A stretch of DNA of 33,698 bases from SAR202 cluster bacterium bin16 (GTDB taxonomy: Bacteria > Chloroflexota > Dehalococcoidia > Lucifugimonadales > Australimonadaceae): NCBI GenBank assembly GCA_002238425.1, contig MPMJ01000033.1:1-33698 (forward strand), read 5' to 3'. Both the position numbers and the translations under genes were made by a program. Of the stretch, positions 22,580 through 30,817 are shown one piece after another. Each line of letters starts with the position of its first letter. Positions within the stretch are counted from its first letter, which is position 1. A model generated the notes under the pieces. The model was not told where the DNA came from, did not search any database, and was given only the letters and a program-made list of their open reading frames with translations.

Positions 22580-24676
22580 GTGCAACTGGACGCCATCCGA
22601 TACGACCTGGACGGCGACGGCTCCCCAACTGATTCCACCGCCTATGGCGCAGCATTCCCCAACGCAGCCACTGGCATGGGGTGCCCGCAGGCGGGCTGCA
22701 CCGGCTACGAGTTGGACGCCGACATAGACCTGGACGTGTCCCCGTACAACTCGGGCAACGGCTGGGAGCCCATCGGGACCTTGGGCGTGTCGACGGATTT
22801 CAGGGCCACGTTCGAGGGGAACGGCAACACCATCTCCGGCCTGTTCATCAACAGACCGGCAGCCGATATCGTTGGGCTGTTCGGCATGATAGGTCTGGGT
22901 GACACGGGGACGGTCCGCAACGTGGGGTTGACCGGCGTGGATGTCACGGGCGATTCCTATGTTGGCGGGCTGGCAGGATATAACCATAACCATGGAACGA
23001 TAAGCGCCAGCCACGCTGAAGGAGAGGTGTCCGGCAGCGAGGATGACGTTGGAGGACTGGTGGGTTGGAGCAGCGCGCCCATCACTGCCAGCTATGCTGT
23101 TGTGGCGGTATCCGGCAGCTCCCGGGTTGGCGGGCTGGCAGGCGCCATCGGAAGTGACGGAGGGATGGTCACTGCCAGCTATGCCGCCGGGACGGTGTCC
23201 GGCAGCGGGAACGACGTTGGCGGACTGGTGGGCGCGAACTACGGCGCCATAAGCGCCGCCTACGCAACCGGGGCTGCGTCCGGCTCGTCCCATGTCGGCG
23301 GGTTGGCAGGTATCAACATCGGAACGATAGCCGCCAGCTACGCAACCGGCACAGCGACCGGCTCGTCCGATATCGGCGGGCTGGTCGGCTTGGACTTCTC
23401 GGATCCGGGGGCAACTACCGCCAGCTACTGGGACACCGAGACATCCGGCCTGTCCGCCAGCGCCGTCGGCGAGGGCAAGACGACCTCCGAACTCCAGTCT
23501 CCAACGTCCAACACCGGCATCTACGTTACGTGGAACAGTGGCGTATGGGACTTCGGTACGTCCGGCCAGCCCCCGGCGCTTAAGGGTCTTGACCTCAGTG
23601 TTGCCGAGCAGCGCAGCAGGAGCACGGCTCGGGCGGCACAGGGTGCGGCAACCCCCACGCCGACTCCCACACCCTCACCTACGCCTACGGCGACCCCCGC
23701 CTCCAGTGTCGCGCTGCCTCTCGAAGCGTACGCGCAGCAGTGCGGGTCAGCGTTCGGTTCCGCTACCGCAGCGCTCGGTGGTGCGTCCGTCACCTGGGGC
23801 GCGTTTGCGGAGGTTATGAACGACACCGTGACGAGTTACGGTCAACTCGTTCCGCCGCCGGAGCTTGCGGCGTACCACGATGCCAATCTGGAGTCGTTGC
23901 GGACTGTCAGCGGCGCGGCCGGGGCGCGCACCACCGGAGACTCGTTCTCGGATGAGGTCGAAGACTTCGCAGAAGAGGTCTTCGGGGAACTGTTCGCTAT
24001 CGCCTTCGACACGACCAGGACGGAGGAAGAGCGGGACCGAGCGGCGGAGGAGCTCCTGAGGCGGGAGTGGAACGAATTCTTCCGCCAGGACGTCTGGACC
24101 TCCGGCAGCGCGGCCTTGGAAGCGTTGGCGGCGCTCCCCCCGACGGCGCAGACCGCATTGGAAGATGAGGAGTGTACCCCATTCCTGCACATCTCCGTCA
24201 CCGCGACGACTACGACCGAATCGGCGCCCACGCCCACCCCTGCCCAATCCCTGCCCCAGCAGCAGGCGCCCACACACACACCCACGCCCACCCCAACTCC
24301 GTCGCCAACTCCCACCCCCTCACCCACGGCCGCACCCCCCCCCCCCCCCCCCCACCCCGTCCCCACCTCCCACCCCCTCCCCCACGGCTGCGCCGCGTGG
24401 GGGTCCCACGGCCGAGCCTCCTCCCTTTCCGGTTCCGCCGGACGTGACCGTGGTGACCCCCACCCCGACGCCAAGGCCGACAGCGACCCCCCGGCCTACG
24501 CCGACACCAAGGCCGACGGCGACGCCCACGCCGACCCCCACGCCGACCCCCCCGCCGACCCCCCCGCCGACCCCCACGCCGACCCCCACGCCGACCCCCA
24601 CGCCGACCCCCACGCCTGTGGTCACGCCCACGCCCGCGCCGGTGGTGCACCGCGTCGAAACCTCCACCCCGACTGA
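22580..24676 (+). CDS. GLUG-repeat surface protein, segment 2 (continuation, not a separate gene)
   Basis: The open frame runs from inside the Thr-Pro linker (about 22424) to the 19-C tract. The first start codon (GTG 22580) falls inside the conserved [14 protein letters not shown] motif that opens the module, so it is not a true start. The module repeats segment 1: [37 protein letters not shown], then about six GLUG repeats ending [11 protein letters not shown] Thr-Pro spacer follows, then a domain starting [10 protein letters not shown] with [10 protein letters not shown] and a closing [14 protein letters not shown]. That domain recurs in the upstream lipoprotein. Another Pro/Thr linker leads to the C-tract at 24335-24353, after which this frame reads as His/Asp/Ala-rich nonsense to 24676. 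The sensible protein continues in the frame of segment 3. Confidence 0.78.
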   Translation: MQLDAIRYDLDGDGSPTDSTAYGAAFPNAATGMGCPQAGCTGYELDADIDLDVSPYNSGNGWEPIGTLGVSTDFRATFEGNGNTISGLFINRPAADIVGLFGMIGLGDTGTVRNVGLTGVDVTGDSYVGGLAGYNHNHGTISASHAEGEVSGSEDDVGGLVGWSSAPITASYAVVAVSGSSRVGGLAGAIGSDGGMVTASYAAGTVSGSGNDVGGLVGANYGAISAAYATGAASGSSHVGGLAGINIGTIAASYATGTATGSSDIGGLVGLDFSDPGATTASYWDTETSGLSASAVGEGKTTSELQSPTSNTGIYVTWNSGVWDFGTSGQPPALKGLDLSVAEQRSRSTARAAQGAATPTPTPTPSPTPTATPASSVALPLEAYAQQCGSAFGSATAALGGASVTWGAFAEVMNDTVTSYGQLVPPPELAAYHDANLESLRTVSGAAGARTTGDSFSDEVEDFAEEVFGELFAIAFDTTRTEEERDRAAEELLRREWNEFFRQDVWTSGSAALEALAALPPTAQTALEDEECTPFLHISVTATTTTESAPTPTPAQSLPQQQAPTHTPTPTPTPSPTPTPSPTAAPPPPPPHPVPTSHPLPHGCAAWGSHGRASSLSGSAGRDRGDPHPDAKADSDPPAYADTKADGDAHADPHADPPADPPADPHADPHADPHADPHACGHAHARAGGAPRRNLHPD
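24220..24650 (+). repeat. Low-complexity Pro/Thr linker DNA, C-rich
   Basis: About 430 nt are dominated by C-rich codons for Pro and Thr, with many copies of CCGACCCCCACG-like units near 24530-24615. It encodes an extended wall-spanning or stalk linker. The opposite strand is G-rich and could fold into quadruplex structures, and slippage here is likely. Confidence 0.75.
24335..24353 (+). repeat. 19-C homopolymer at the second frame break
   Basis: Nineteen consecutive C residues follow GCA. Eighteen or twenty-one would join the upstream frame (segment 2) to the downstream one (segment 3). Tracts of this length are highly prone to slippage in cells and to error in sequencing and assembly. Confidence 0.75.
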
Positions 24677-27644
24677 GGTGCGGTCCGGCGGCCGCGCGGT
24701 GACGCTTGAATTCCCCGCGGGCTCGCGCCCCGCTCCGTTCGGGGTGAGCGTGTACGAGGAAGAGGATGAGGAGTCGTGCGCCCACGACGGCGCGTCGTCC
24801 GGCCTGGACCTCCCCTGCGTCACGGTCGACCTGTTCGACTCGGAGGGCAACGCGGAGACGGACGTGCAGCTGGACGCTCCGGCAGCGCTGACCTTCCAAC
24901 TGGCCCCCGAGCAAGTGGCGGAAGTGGGCGGTGCGCCCCTGCTGACCGACTTGCACGAGATGGGCGGCCTCCCGGTACTGATGCGCCCGAGCCCCGCCGA
25001 GGAATGGAGGAAGATCCCCGCCGCGCTGTCGCTGGACGAGAGCGGGGGCGCGGCGCTGACTGCGCCGGTGACCACTTTTGCAACGTTCACGGTCATCGTG
25101 GTGCGGGAAGTACTTGTGGTAGTCAGGGAAGAGTCCGCCGCCACTCCCACGCCCACGCCGCCGCCCGCCGTTGCCATCGTGGCCACGCCGACGCCGACGG
25201 CCACGCCTGCGCCCACACCGACGCCTACTCCCGAAGCGGCGCCCGCCGGTTCGAGCGGCGGATTCCCGATCGCGCTCCTGGGGGCTGTCGTACTTGTCGT
25301 CGCGCTGGTTGCGGGTGCCGCCGTCTACATCCTGGCGCGTCGGAGGCGGAAAGCCGATGCAGAGGACGTGGAAGGGGAGAGCGCGGGAGAAGACGCGGCG
25401 GAGGACACAGGCGAGGAGAACGCGGCGGAGAGCACTGAGAAGGCCGCGGCAGAGAACGTAGTGGAAGGCGCAAGGGAAGAGGCGCCCGGGGACGCTGGGT
25501 CGACCGCCGGGGAGGTCGCGGAGGCGCGCTTATCCTCCCCTCATACGAGGTGCAGTACGGTCTTGAGGCGGGCTGTCGCTGTCGCGCTTGCGCTGGTGCT
25601 CGCGCCCGTCCTCACGCTGGCGCTGCTCTCGTCGCAGGCTTCCGGCACGGTACTCTCTTCCGATTTCCACCAGGAGCAGCTGCGGAGCGCCGACGTCTAC
25701 AACTCCCTGTACGACGAGATCCTCCCCGCCGCCGTGGAGGAACAATTGGGCGGCGGCGATGGGCTGCCGTCTGCGCTCAACCTGGACGCCGACGCTGTTG
25801 TGACGACCTTCCGGGACGCGCTGCCGCCCGAGTGGCTGCAGGAGCAGGTGGAGGGAACGATCGGCAGCCTCGGCCCGTACCTGCTGGGCCAGTCCGACTC
25901 CTTCACTATCACGATCAGCCTCGTCGATCGGGCTGAAGCGGCCGAAGCCGCCATCGTTGCGCTCATTGGCCGCGTGGACCTGCACCGCTGGCTCATCGAG
26001 GAGCGGGCGCCGGAGACCGTCCGGGAACGGCTGGACGGCAGAGAGCTGCCCCTGGGCATCCAACTCACCCCGGACGAGGCGCTGGCGTCCCTGGAGCGGG
26101 TGGCGACGCCGCAATTCGTGCGGTCACAACAGGAGGGGGCGTCCGAGGCCCTGGCTGCCTACCTCACGGGCCGTAGCGACTCTTTCAGCTTCACCTTCGA
26201 CTTCTCTGAGCGCGCCTCGGCGCTGGAGGAGGAGTTGACCGCCATCCTGGGTCGCGCCGACCTGTCCGGCTACATACGGCGGGAGGCTCTGGAGCCGGCC
26301 CTGGATGAGAGCGTGACCGGGGACGTGGCCTTGCCCTTTGACGTGGTGGTCTCCCGGGGGGAGGTCCGGCAGGCCATCGACGCGGCGATCACCCCGGAGT
26401 GGCTGGACGCTGAAACGCAGATGTTGGTGGGCGCTGTCGCGCCTTACGTCTCCGGCCGCAGTGACGCGTTCCGGCTGAGCGTGAGCCTGCTGGAACCCAC
26501 GGACGCCGCCGTGGGGCTCCTTGCCGCAACCATAGAGGAGAAGTACGCGGCCCTTCTGGCCGCTGCGCCTCAGTGTACCTCTGCCCAGGTGCAGGCGCTG
26601 GCGCTGGGCAACCCCGTGGGCCTGTGCCGGCAAGAAGGCTTCACGATCGACGACTTCCTCCGCGCCTCGGGCGTCGACGTAGAAGCACTGCTGAGCGCAG
26701 CCGTCCATGGCATGGCCCCTGACGACTTCACTTTCACAGACCAGGACCTCATCGAAGCGACCCGGGGCGGGGAGGACGAGGACCTCATCGCCGAGGTGCG
26801 CAAAGTCATGCGCGATGGGTGGACCGTCACCGGGGAGGACCTGTGGAACGCGCTGGACGAGGGGGACCTCGGCCTGCAGGACGCTGTGGACGCCGTGCGC
26901 GAGGGGTTCAGCGAGAGCTGGACGTGGACGGAGGAAGACCTGCGGGAGGCCATTTCTGACCCGGACTCGGCGAATCCCCAGGAAGCCTCGGACTTCCTGG
27001 ACATGCTGCGCGGCTGGGTGAACAACCTGCGGCTTGTGGGACCGCTCCTGCTGGCCGTGTCGCTCGTGCTGGTCGTCGGCGCCGGCTTCCTCGGAGGACG
27101 CTCGTGGGCCGGGAGGCTCGGCTGGGCGGGCGGAGTCCTCGTGGTGGCGGCGCTGGGCGTGCTCATGGTCACCCTCGTCGCCGGTGTCGCGAGCGGCACG
27201 GTCTCCGGCGCCCACGCGGAGGCTGTCACCGAAGCGGCCCAGGCCCAGGGCGATGAACGCGTGGATGCCATACTAACGGCCAAGTTCCTGGAGATTGCAG
27301 ACCGGACGATCGGCGTCGTTATCGGCGGCATGCGGCTGCAGGCGCTATTGCTGGCGCTGTTGGGCGTGGCTGTCGTTGGAGGAGCGTTCGTATTGAGAGT
27401 CCGCCAGCGGTCCGGACCCACCACCGCAGGAACCCCTGCTGGTCCTGACTCCCAGCCTCCGGGAGCCGGGGAGAGCGCGGCGGAGACCGCCGAAGACGCA
27501 GCAGAGGCGGACGTAGCTGAGGCGGACGCAGCTGAGGCGGACGCAACCGACGACGAGAAGAGCGCGGGAGAGGACGGAGCGGAGGACACTGCAGCGGAAG
27601 GCGCAGCAGAAGACACGCCAGAGGACGAGGAGAAGAAGGAATAG
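24351..27644 (+). CDS. Large surface/membrane protein, segment 3: ZU5-like domain, membrane helices, tandem repeats
   Basis: The open frame itself begins further upstream (from 24165), but sensible sequence starts at the C-tract. A long Pro/Thr linker runs to about 24650. A beta-rich domain ([20 protein letters not shown] ... [12 protein letters not shown], 24650-25110) resembles ZU5-like domains. After another linker comes a membrane helix (25260-25330), then an Ala/Glu-rich acidic stretch (25350-25540). A second helix follows (25563-25640), with a large domain of three repeats carrying [20 protein letters not shown] and [10 protein letters not shown]. Next are three shorter repeats with [18 protein letters not shown] and SWTWTEEDL. 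Three final helices (about 27030, 27120, 27330) and an acidic tail end at 27644. The two acidic tails hint that two membrane-protein genes fused. No enzyme motif is visible. Confidence 0.78.
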   Translation, partial: PTPSPPPTPSPTAAPRGGPTAEPPPFPVPPDVTVVTPTPTPRPTATPRPTPTPRPTATPTPTPTPTPPPTPPPTPTPTPTPTPTPTPTPVVTPTPAPVVHRVETSTPTEVRSGGRAVTLEFPAGSRPAPFGVSVYEEEDEESCAHDGASSGLDLPCVTVDLFDSEGNAETDVQLDAPAALTFQLAPEQVAEVGGAPLLTDLHEMGGLPVLMRPSPAEEWRKIPAALSLDESGGAALTAPVTTFATFTVIVVREVLVVVREESAATPTPTPPPAVAIVATPTPTATPAPTPTPTPEAAPAGSSGGFPIALLGAVVLVVALVAGAAVYILARRRRKADAEDVEGESAGEDAAEDTGEENAAESTEKAAAENVVEGAREEAPGDAGSTAGEVAEARLSSPHTRCSTVLRRAVAVALALVLAPVLTLALLSSQASGTVLSSDFHQEQLRSADVYNSLYDEILPAAVEEQLGGGDGLPSALNLDADAVVTTFRDALPPEWLQEQVEGTIGSLGPYLLGQSDSFTITISLVDRAEAAEAAIVALIGRVDLHRWLIEERAPETVRERLDGRELPLGIQLTPDEALASLERVATPQFVRSQQEGASEALAAYLTGRSDSFSFTFDFSERASALEEELTAILGRADLSGYIRREALEPALDESVTGDVALPFDVVVSRGEVRQAIDAAITPEWLDAETQMLVGAVAPYVSGRSDAFRLSVSLLEPTDAAVGLLAATIEEKYAALLAAAPQCTSAQVQALALGNPVGLCRQEGFTIDDFLRASGVDVEALLSAAVHGMAPDDFTFTDQDLIEATRGGEDEDLIAEVRKVMRDGWTVTGEDLWNALDEGDLGLQDAVDAVREGFSESWTWTEEDLREAISDPDSANPQEASDFLDMLRGWVNNLRLVGPLLLAVSLVLVVGAGFLGGRSWAGRLGWAGGVLVVAALGVLMVTLVAGVASGTVSGAHAEAVTEAAQAQGDERVDAILTAKFLEIADRTIGVVIGGMRLQALLLALLGVAVVGGAFVLRVRQRSGPTTAGTPAGPDSQPPGAGESAAETAEDAAEADVAEADAAEADATDDEKSAGEDGAEDTAAEGAAEDTPEDEEKKE

Positions 27645-27670
27645 GATTTCTCCTCTCCGCGGAAGACAGG

Positions 27671-27702
27671 GCTGCGCCCCGCCATTCAGGGCGGGGCGCA
27701 GC
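27671..27702. terminator. Bidirectional terminator hairpin
   Basis: GCTGCGCCCCGCC (27671-27683) pairs perfectly over 13 bp with GGCGGGGCGCAGC (27690-27702) around a 6-nt loop. It lies between the convergent stops at 27644 and 27708. There is no T-run on the plus side, so it may be a stem-only terminator serving both genes. Confidence 0.72.
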
Positions 27703-27707
27703 TCCCC

Positions 27708-29798
27708 CTACCGGATGACCTTGTTCCGGTTCGAGACGTAGTCCGACACGACGTAAGAGCCGAGGCTGTGCGGGCTCGCGATGAAGGCGCGGCCCCTGTT
27801 GATCTTCGTCATCAGTTGGACGAAGCGCAGCAGTGAGGGGCTCTGGTCCAGCATGAACGTGTTGATGGTGATGTTGTCGCGTGTGCAGCGCATCACTTCG
27901 CGCATCGTCGCCTCGACGAGCCCGCCGCCGCGCCGTCCGTAGTCCGCCCGCAGGTCGCTCTCCGTCCAGTTGTAGGTCGTGGGCTCGCCGTCCGTGATGA
28001 GGATGATCTGCTTGTTGTTCCCGCCCTGCCTGCCGAGTATCTGGCGTGACTGCCGCAGCACTTCCTGGAAGTTCGTGCCGCCGCCGAACTCCACCCAGTA
28101 GGTGTCGAGCAGCATGTGGGACTGGATCGGCAGCACGAAGTAGGAGAACGCAACGACGCTCACCCGGTCCTTGGGGAACTTCGAGCGGATGAGGGTATCG
28201 AGCGCCAGCCCGACGCGCTGGCCGGCCTGGAATGCGCCGTCCCAGAACATCGAGTAGCTCATGTCGATGGCGATGACCGTGGACGCGCGCGTCTGGGAGA
28301 TGGTGCGGTCTATCTCGAAGTCGTCCGGCTTGATGCGGACGGGCGTGCCGGGCCCCTCGCGGAGCACGGCGTTGCTCACGGTCTTCAGCGTATTCAGGTG
28401 AAGGGGGTCGCCGAACTCCCACCGCTTCGTCTCGTCCGTGATCTCGACGCCCACCCCGCTCTTGTCGCGGTTGTGGTCGCCGATGTCGCCGCCGCGTATG
28501 CGGTTGAAGATGTCGGTGAGCGCCTTGTCGCCGATCTTCCGCATCGCCTGCGGCGTCAACTCCCAGCCGTTCTGTCCGCGCTTGCGGATGAGGCCCGCCT
28601 CCTCCAACTCCTTCGTGAGCCGCTGCAGCTCCTGGGCGTACTGGCGCGCCTCTTCGCCGAGCACCTTGCCGAGCTCGTCCGCGTCGAGGTTCGTGGCGTC
28701 GTTGGTGCGGAGCGCGTGGCGCAGTTGCTGCTCCAGCTCCTCCATGTCGTTCAGGTCGCCCATCAACTGGAGCGCCTGCTGCAGGGTGACGGGTTCGTCC
28801 CCGAACAGGCGGAAGTCGTTGTCCGGGAAGCTGTTGGGGTTCATCCGTTCGAGGTTCGTGCCGAGCTCGAACAGGTCCCACGCGAGGCGGTTGTCCTGCA
28901 GGAGGCCGTCCATCATCTCTTCGAGTTGGCGGCGCATCTCGGGGCTCATGGAGTTCATGAGCGACTGCATCTGAGCCATCTGGTTGGACATGTACTCCAT
29001 CAGCTGGTCGAACGTCTCGATGCCCGGCGGGAACATGTGCCCCCACTTGTTCATGAAGTCGCTGATGTCCGGGTCGTCACCCTGCAGCTTCTGCTTCACG
29101 AGTTCGTTGAGGTCGCGCACCATCTCCGCAATCTGCGCGAGGTCGCCCTGCGTCAGGTTCTGCAGGCTCTCCTGCATCCCCTGGAAGTACTGCTGGAGGA
29201 ACTGCTGCTGCAGCTCCTGCATGAGCGCGTCGAAGTCTTCGCGCGCCCCGCTGTCCATGAAGTCGTAGTCGCGCAACTGCTTGATGCGCCCGCCCGCGCC
29301 CTCGGGTAGTTGGTCCAACTGACCGAGGCGGCGGTTCGCCATCTGCCGAAGCATGTCCGCGAGCTCGTCCGGCGGCGCGTCGCTCCCGCCGGGCTGGCCC
29401 TGACCTTCCCCGCCGTCGGCGCCTTCGCCCTGCTGCCCGCTGTCATTGGCTGGCGCGCCATCGTCCGGTGGCGCGATCTCATCCAGCCGCTGGTTGATGC
29501 CCTGGCGCTCCTTGTCGACGATCGCGTCGAGCCGCTCCTGGATGTCGTCGAACATGGTGGACAGGTCGTAGCGGTCGAGGTTGCGCTGGCGGGCGCCCCG
29601 GAGCCTTTCGAGCAGGTCCTGCAGCCCCGCCCCGCGCTGGCCCTCGCCGCGCATCCCGTACCGCATCATGCGGTTGAGCGCCCCGCGGAGGTCGTCGCCC
29701 TGCAGGATCTGCTCGGAGAGGCGGTCGAACAGGTCGTCCGTCGTTGGGATGGGGACCTCTTGCGAGCCGTCCCATCGTGAATAGCGGTAGATGGCCAT
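27708..29798 (-). CDS. Large von Willebrand factor A domain protein
   Basis: This 696-residue protein has a C-terminal VWA domain (about residues 490-690). It contains the metal-site motif DMSYSM (VIAIDMSYSMFWDG), GGGTNFQEVLRQS with the MIDAS Thr, and IILITDGEPTTYN. The long N-terminal part is helical and rich in Gln, Met, Leu and Asp, with segments like LQELLQQQF and MQSLMNSMSPEMRRQLEEMM that may form coiled coils. A Gly/Gln/Asp-rich spacer lies near residue 120. No signal peptide is seen, so it is probably cytoplasmic. The frame runs upstream to 29834, but ATG 29798 (MAIYRYSRWDG) is the natural start and lacks a clear ribosome binding site. VWA proteins of this type often work with a MoxR ATPase, but the only one here is CoxD, 17 kb away. 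Confidence 0.85.
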   Translation of the reverse strand: MAIYRYSRWDGSQEVPIPTTDDLFDRLSEQILQGDDLRGALNRMMRYGMRGEGQRGAGLQDLLERLRGARQRNLDRYDLSTMFDDIQERLDAIVDKERQGINQRLDEIAPPDDGAPANDSGQQGEGADGGEGQGQPGGSDAPPDELADMLRQMANRRLGQLDQLPEGAGGRIKQLRDYDFMDSGAREDFDALMQELQQQFLQQYFQGMQESLQNLTQGDLAQIAEMVRDLNELVKQKLQGDDPDISDFMNKWGHMFPPGIETFDQLMEYMSNQMAQMQSLMNSMSPEMRRQLEEMMDGLLQDNRLAWDLFELGTNLERMNPNSFPDNDFRLFGDEPVTLQQALQLMGDLNDMEELEQQLRHALRTNDATNLDADELGKVLGEEARQYAQELQRLTKELEEAGLIRKRGQNGWELTPQAMRKIGDKALTDIFNRIRGGDIGDHNRDKSGVGVEITDETKRWEFGDPLHLNTLKTVSNAVLREGPGTPVRIKPDDFEIDRTISQTRASTVIAIDMSYSMFWDGAFQAGQRVGLALDTLIRSKFPKDRVSVVAFSYFVLPIQSHMLLDTYWVEFGGGTNFQEVLRQSRQILGRQGGNNKQIILITDGEPTTYNWTESDLRADYGRRGGGLVEATMREVMRCTRDNITINTFMLDQSPSLLRFVQLMTKINRGRAFIASPHSLGSYVVSDYVSNRNKVIR

Positions 29799-29855
29799 GG
29801 CGGGGAGTCTAGGCGCGCGCGTGCACACGGTCAACGCGAAGGACGAATGGGAGTC

Positions 29856-30263
29856 TCAGCGCAGTTGGGCGAGCGCCTCCTGCGGCGTGACAGCAGGGAT
29901 GGGGGAGCGTTCGAAGTCGCTGAAGTTCCGTGTGACGATGTGCTCAGCCCCGCATGCCCGCGCAGCGGCCACCTGCATGGCGTCCTCGAAGTCAGCCATG
30001 GGGAGGGAAGCGGCGTAGCGGACGGCTTCGGTGCTGGCCGGGGCGACGGACAAGTAGCGCATCAGGCCTACGATGAAATCTCGCGTTACGTCGGCCCCGT
30101 TCGAGCGTGAGGCGACGTAGTGCAGAGTTGCGATGGCATGCCATGCCACGAAGGCTCTCCCCGCTCCTTGGGCTATCCGATTGAGAAGTTCTACCGCTGC
30201 ATCTACGTGAGGCCGTCTGCCCAAGGCTGCATCCAGGAGGATGTTGGTGTCGAGAAGCATCAC
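29856..30263 (-). CDS. PIN-domain toxin
   Basis: This is a PIN-domain protein of about 135 residues, a probable Mg-dependent RNase toxin. Visible acidic positions are Asp in MMLLDTNILLDAAL, Asp/Glu in MADFEDAMQVAAA, and Asp in TRNFSDFERSPIP. The second conserved acidic residue of classical VapC falls in a segment reading AWHAIATLHYVAS, which lacks Glu; related PIN_3-type proteins share this. The start is GTG 30263 or the ATG right after it (30260), overlapping the antitoxin stop. It is the third gene of a two-antitoxin, one-toxin unit and is followed 57 nt later by the VWA gene. Confidence 0.86.
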   Translation of the reverse strand: MMLLDTNILLDAALGRRPHVDAAVELLNRIAQGAGRAFVAWHAIATLHYVASRSNGADVTRDFIVGLMRYLSVAPASTEAVRYAASLPMADFEDAMQVAAARACGAEHIVTRNFSDFERSPIPAVTPQEALAQLR

Positions 30264-30496
30264 CTGAGGTACTTGCGTGCAAGATAGTCGAAGCGGGGGT
30301 CGTCAGTCGGGTAGTCTTCCGGGTCGAGCTTGAATGCGCCCCTCCACTTCTCGGCGAATGATGCTCCGGCCTCTCGGGTCGCTTCTCGCAACGCCTGCTC
30401 TATGACCGCCGAGAGTGACACTCCCTTGGAGTGTGCATAGCGCCTTGCCGCTGGAATGAGTTCCGAGTCGATGGTGATGGTGAGTTTGCTCTTCAT
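30260..30496 (-). CDS. Ribbon-helix-helix antitoxin, toxin-proximal copy
   Basis: This 78-residue protein begins MKSKLTITIDSELIPAARRY and has the RHH strand and helices (GVSLSAVIEQALREAT), followed by a short C-terminal region, DDPRFDYLARKYLR, that probably binds the toxin. Its stop overlaps the toxin's start. The N-terminal 42 residues are almost the same as those of the gene just upstream (30504-30749), only 7 nt away, so the two arose by tandem duplication. It is the likely cognate antitoxin of the PIN protein. Confidence 0.84.
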   Translation of the reverse strand: MKSKLTITIDSELIPAARRYAHSKGVSLSAVIEQALREATREAGASFAEKWRGAFKLDPEDYPTDDPRFDYLARKYLR

Positions 30497-30503
30497 CGGC
30501 TCG

Positions 30504-30749
30504 TCATAGATAGAGGTGCTTTCGAACTAGGGCATCATAGCGGGGGTCGGTTCCGGGCTCCGGCGGCGTCTTTCGCGTCTCAGCGAACCGTTCCCTCCAG
30601 TACTCCATGAAGGACGGCTCAGTCTCTCCCGTCGCCTCCCGCAATGCCTGCTCGATGACGGACGAGAGCGACACGCCCTTGGAGCGGGCGTAGCGTTTGG
30701 CCGCCGGGATGAGTTCCGAGTCGACCGTGATGGTGAGCTTGCTTTTCAT
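30504..30749 (-). CDS. Ribbon-helix-helix antitoxin, toxin-less duplicate
   Basis: This 81-residue RHH protein starts MKSKLTITVDSELIPAAKRY, nearly the same as its downstream neighbour through residue 42. It diverges in the toxin-binding tail (TEPSFMEYWRERFAETRKTP, then DPRYDALVRKHLYL). The frame continues to 30821, but that extension crosses the operator palindrome, so I start at ATG 30749. No toxin follows directly. It could be an orphan antidote, a second repressor, or the antitoxin of a PIN gene that has been lost. Confidence 0.82.
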   Translation of the reverse strand: MKSKLTITVDSELIPAAKRYARSKGVSLSSVIEQALREATGETEPSFMEYWRERFAETRKTPPEPGTDPRYDALVRKHLYL

Positions 30750-30768
30750 GGGCGCACGTCCTGTACCG

Positions 30769-30811
30769 GATATACGTATAACATCATAAGCTATACGTAT
30801 ATCGCGTGCAA
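30769..30811 (-). promoter_or_regulatory. Promoter overlapped by a perfect 12-bp inverted repeat
   Basis: GATATACGTATA (30769-30780) and TATACGTATATC (30792-30803) are exact reverse complements around an 11-nt centre, and TATACGTATA within each arm is itself a palindrome. On the minus strand TATGAT (30788 to 30783) in the centre is a good -10, and TTGCAC (30811 to 30806) lies exactly 17 nt upstream as a -35. The -10 therefore sits between operator arms, 34 nt before the first antitoxin ATG. That is the layout expected for RHH autorepression. Confidence 0.75.
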
Positions 30812-30817
30812 GGTCGC

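Noticed and set aside
21540..23450. Regularly recurring DNA that could suggest a CRISPR array
   Set aside because: The repeats are in frame, imperfect, about 70-130 nt apart and encode GLUG motifs. There are no unique spacers between identical repeats and no cas genes.
27319..29046. 575-codon minus-strand frame overlapping the VWA gene and the end of the giant gene
   Set aside because: It is an out-of-frame reading of the VWA gene on the same strand, Arg/Pro/His-rich with no coherent fold.
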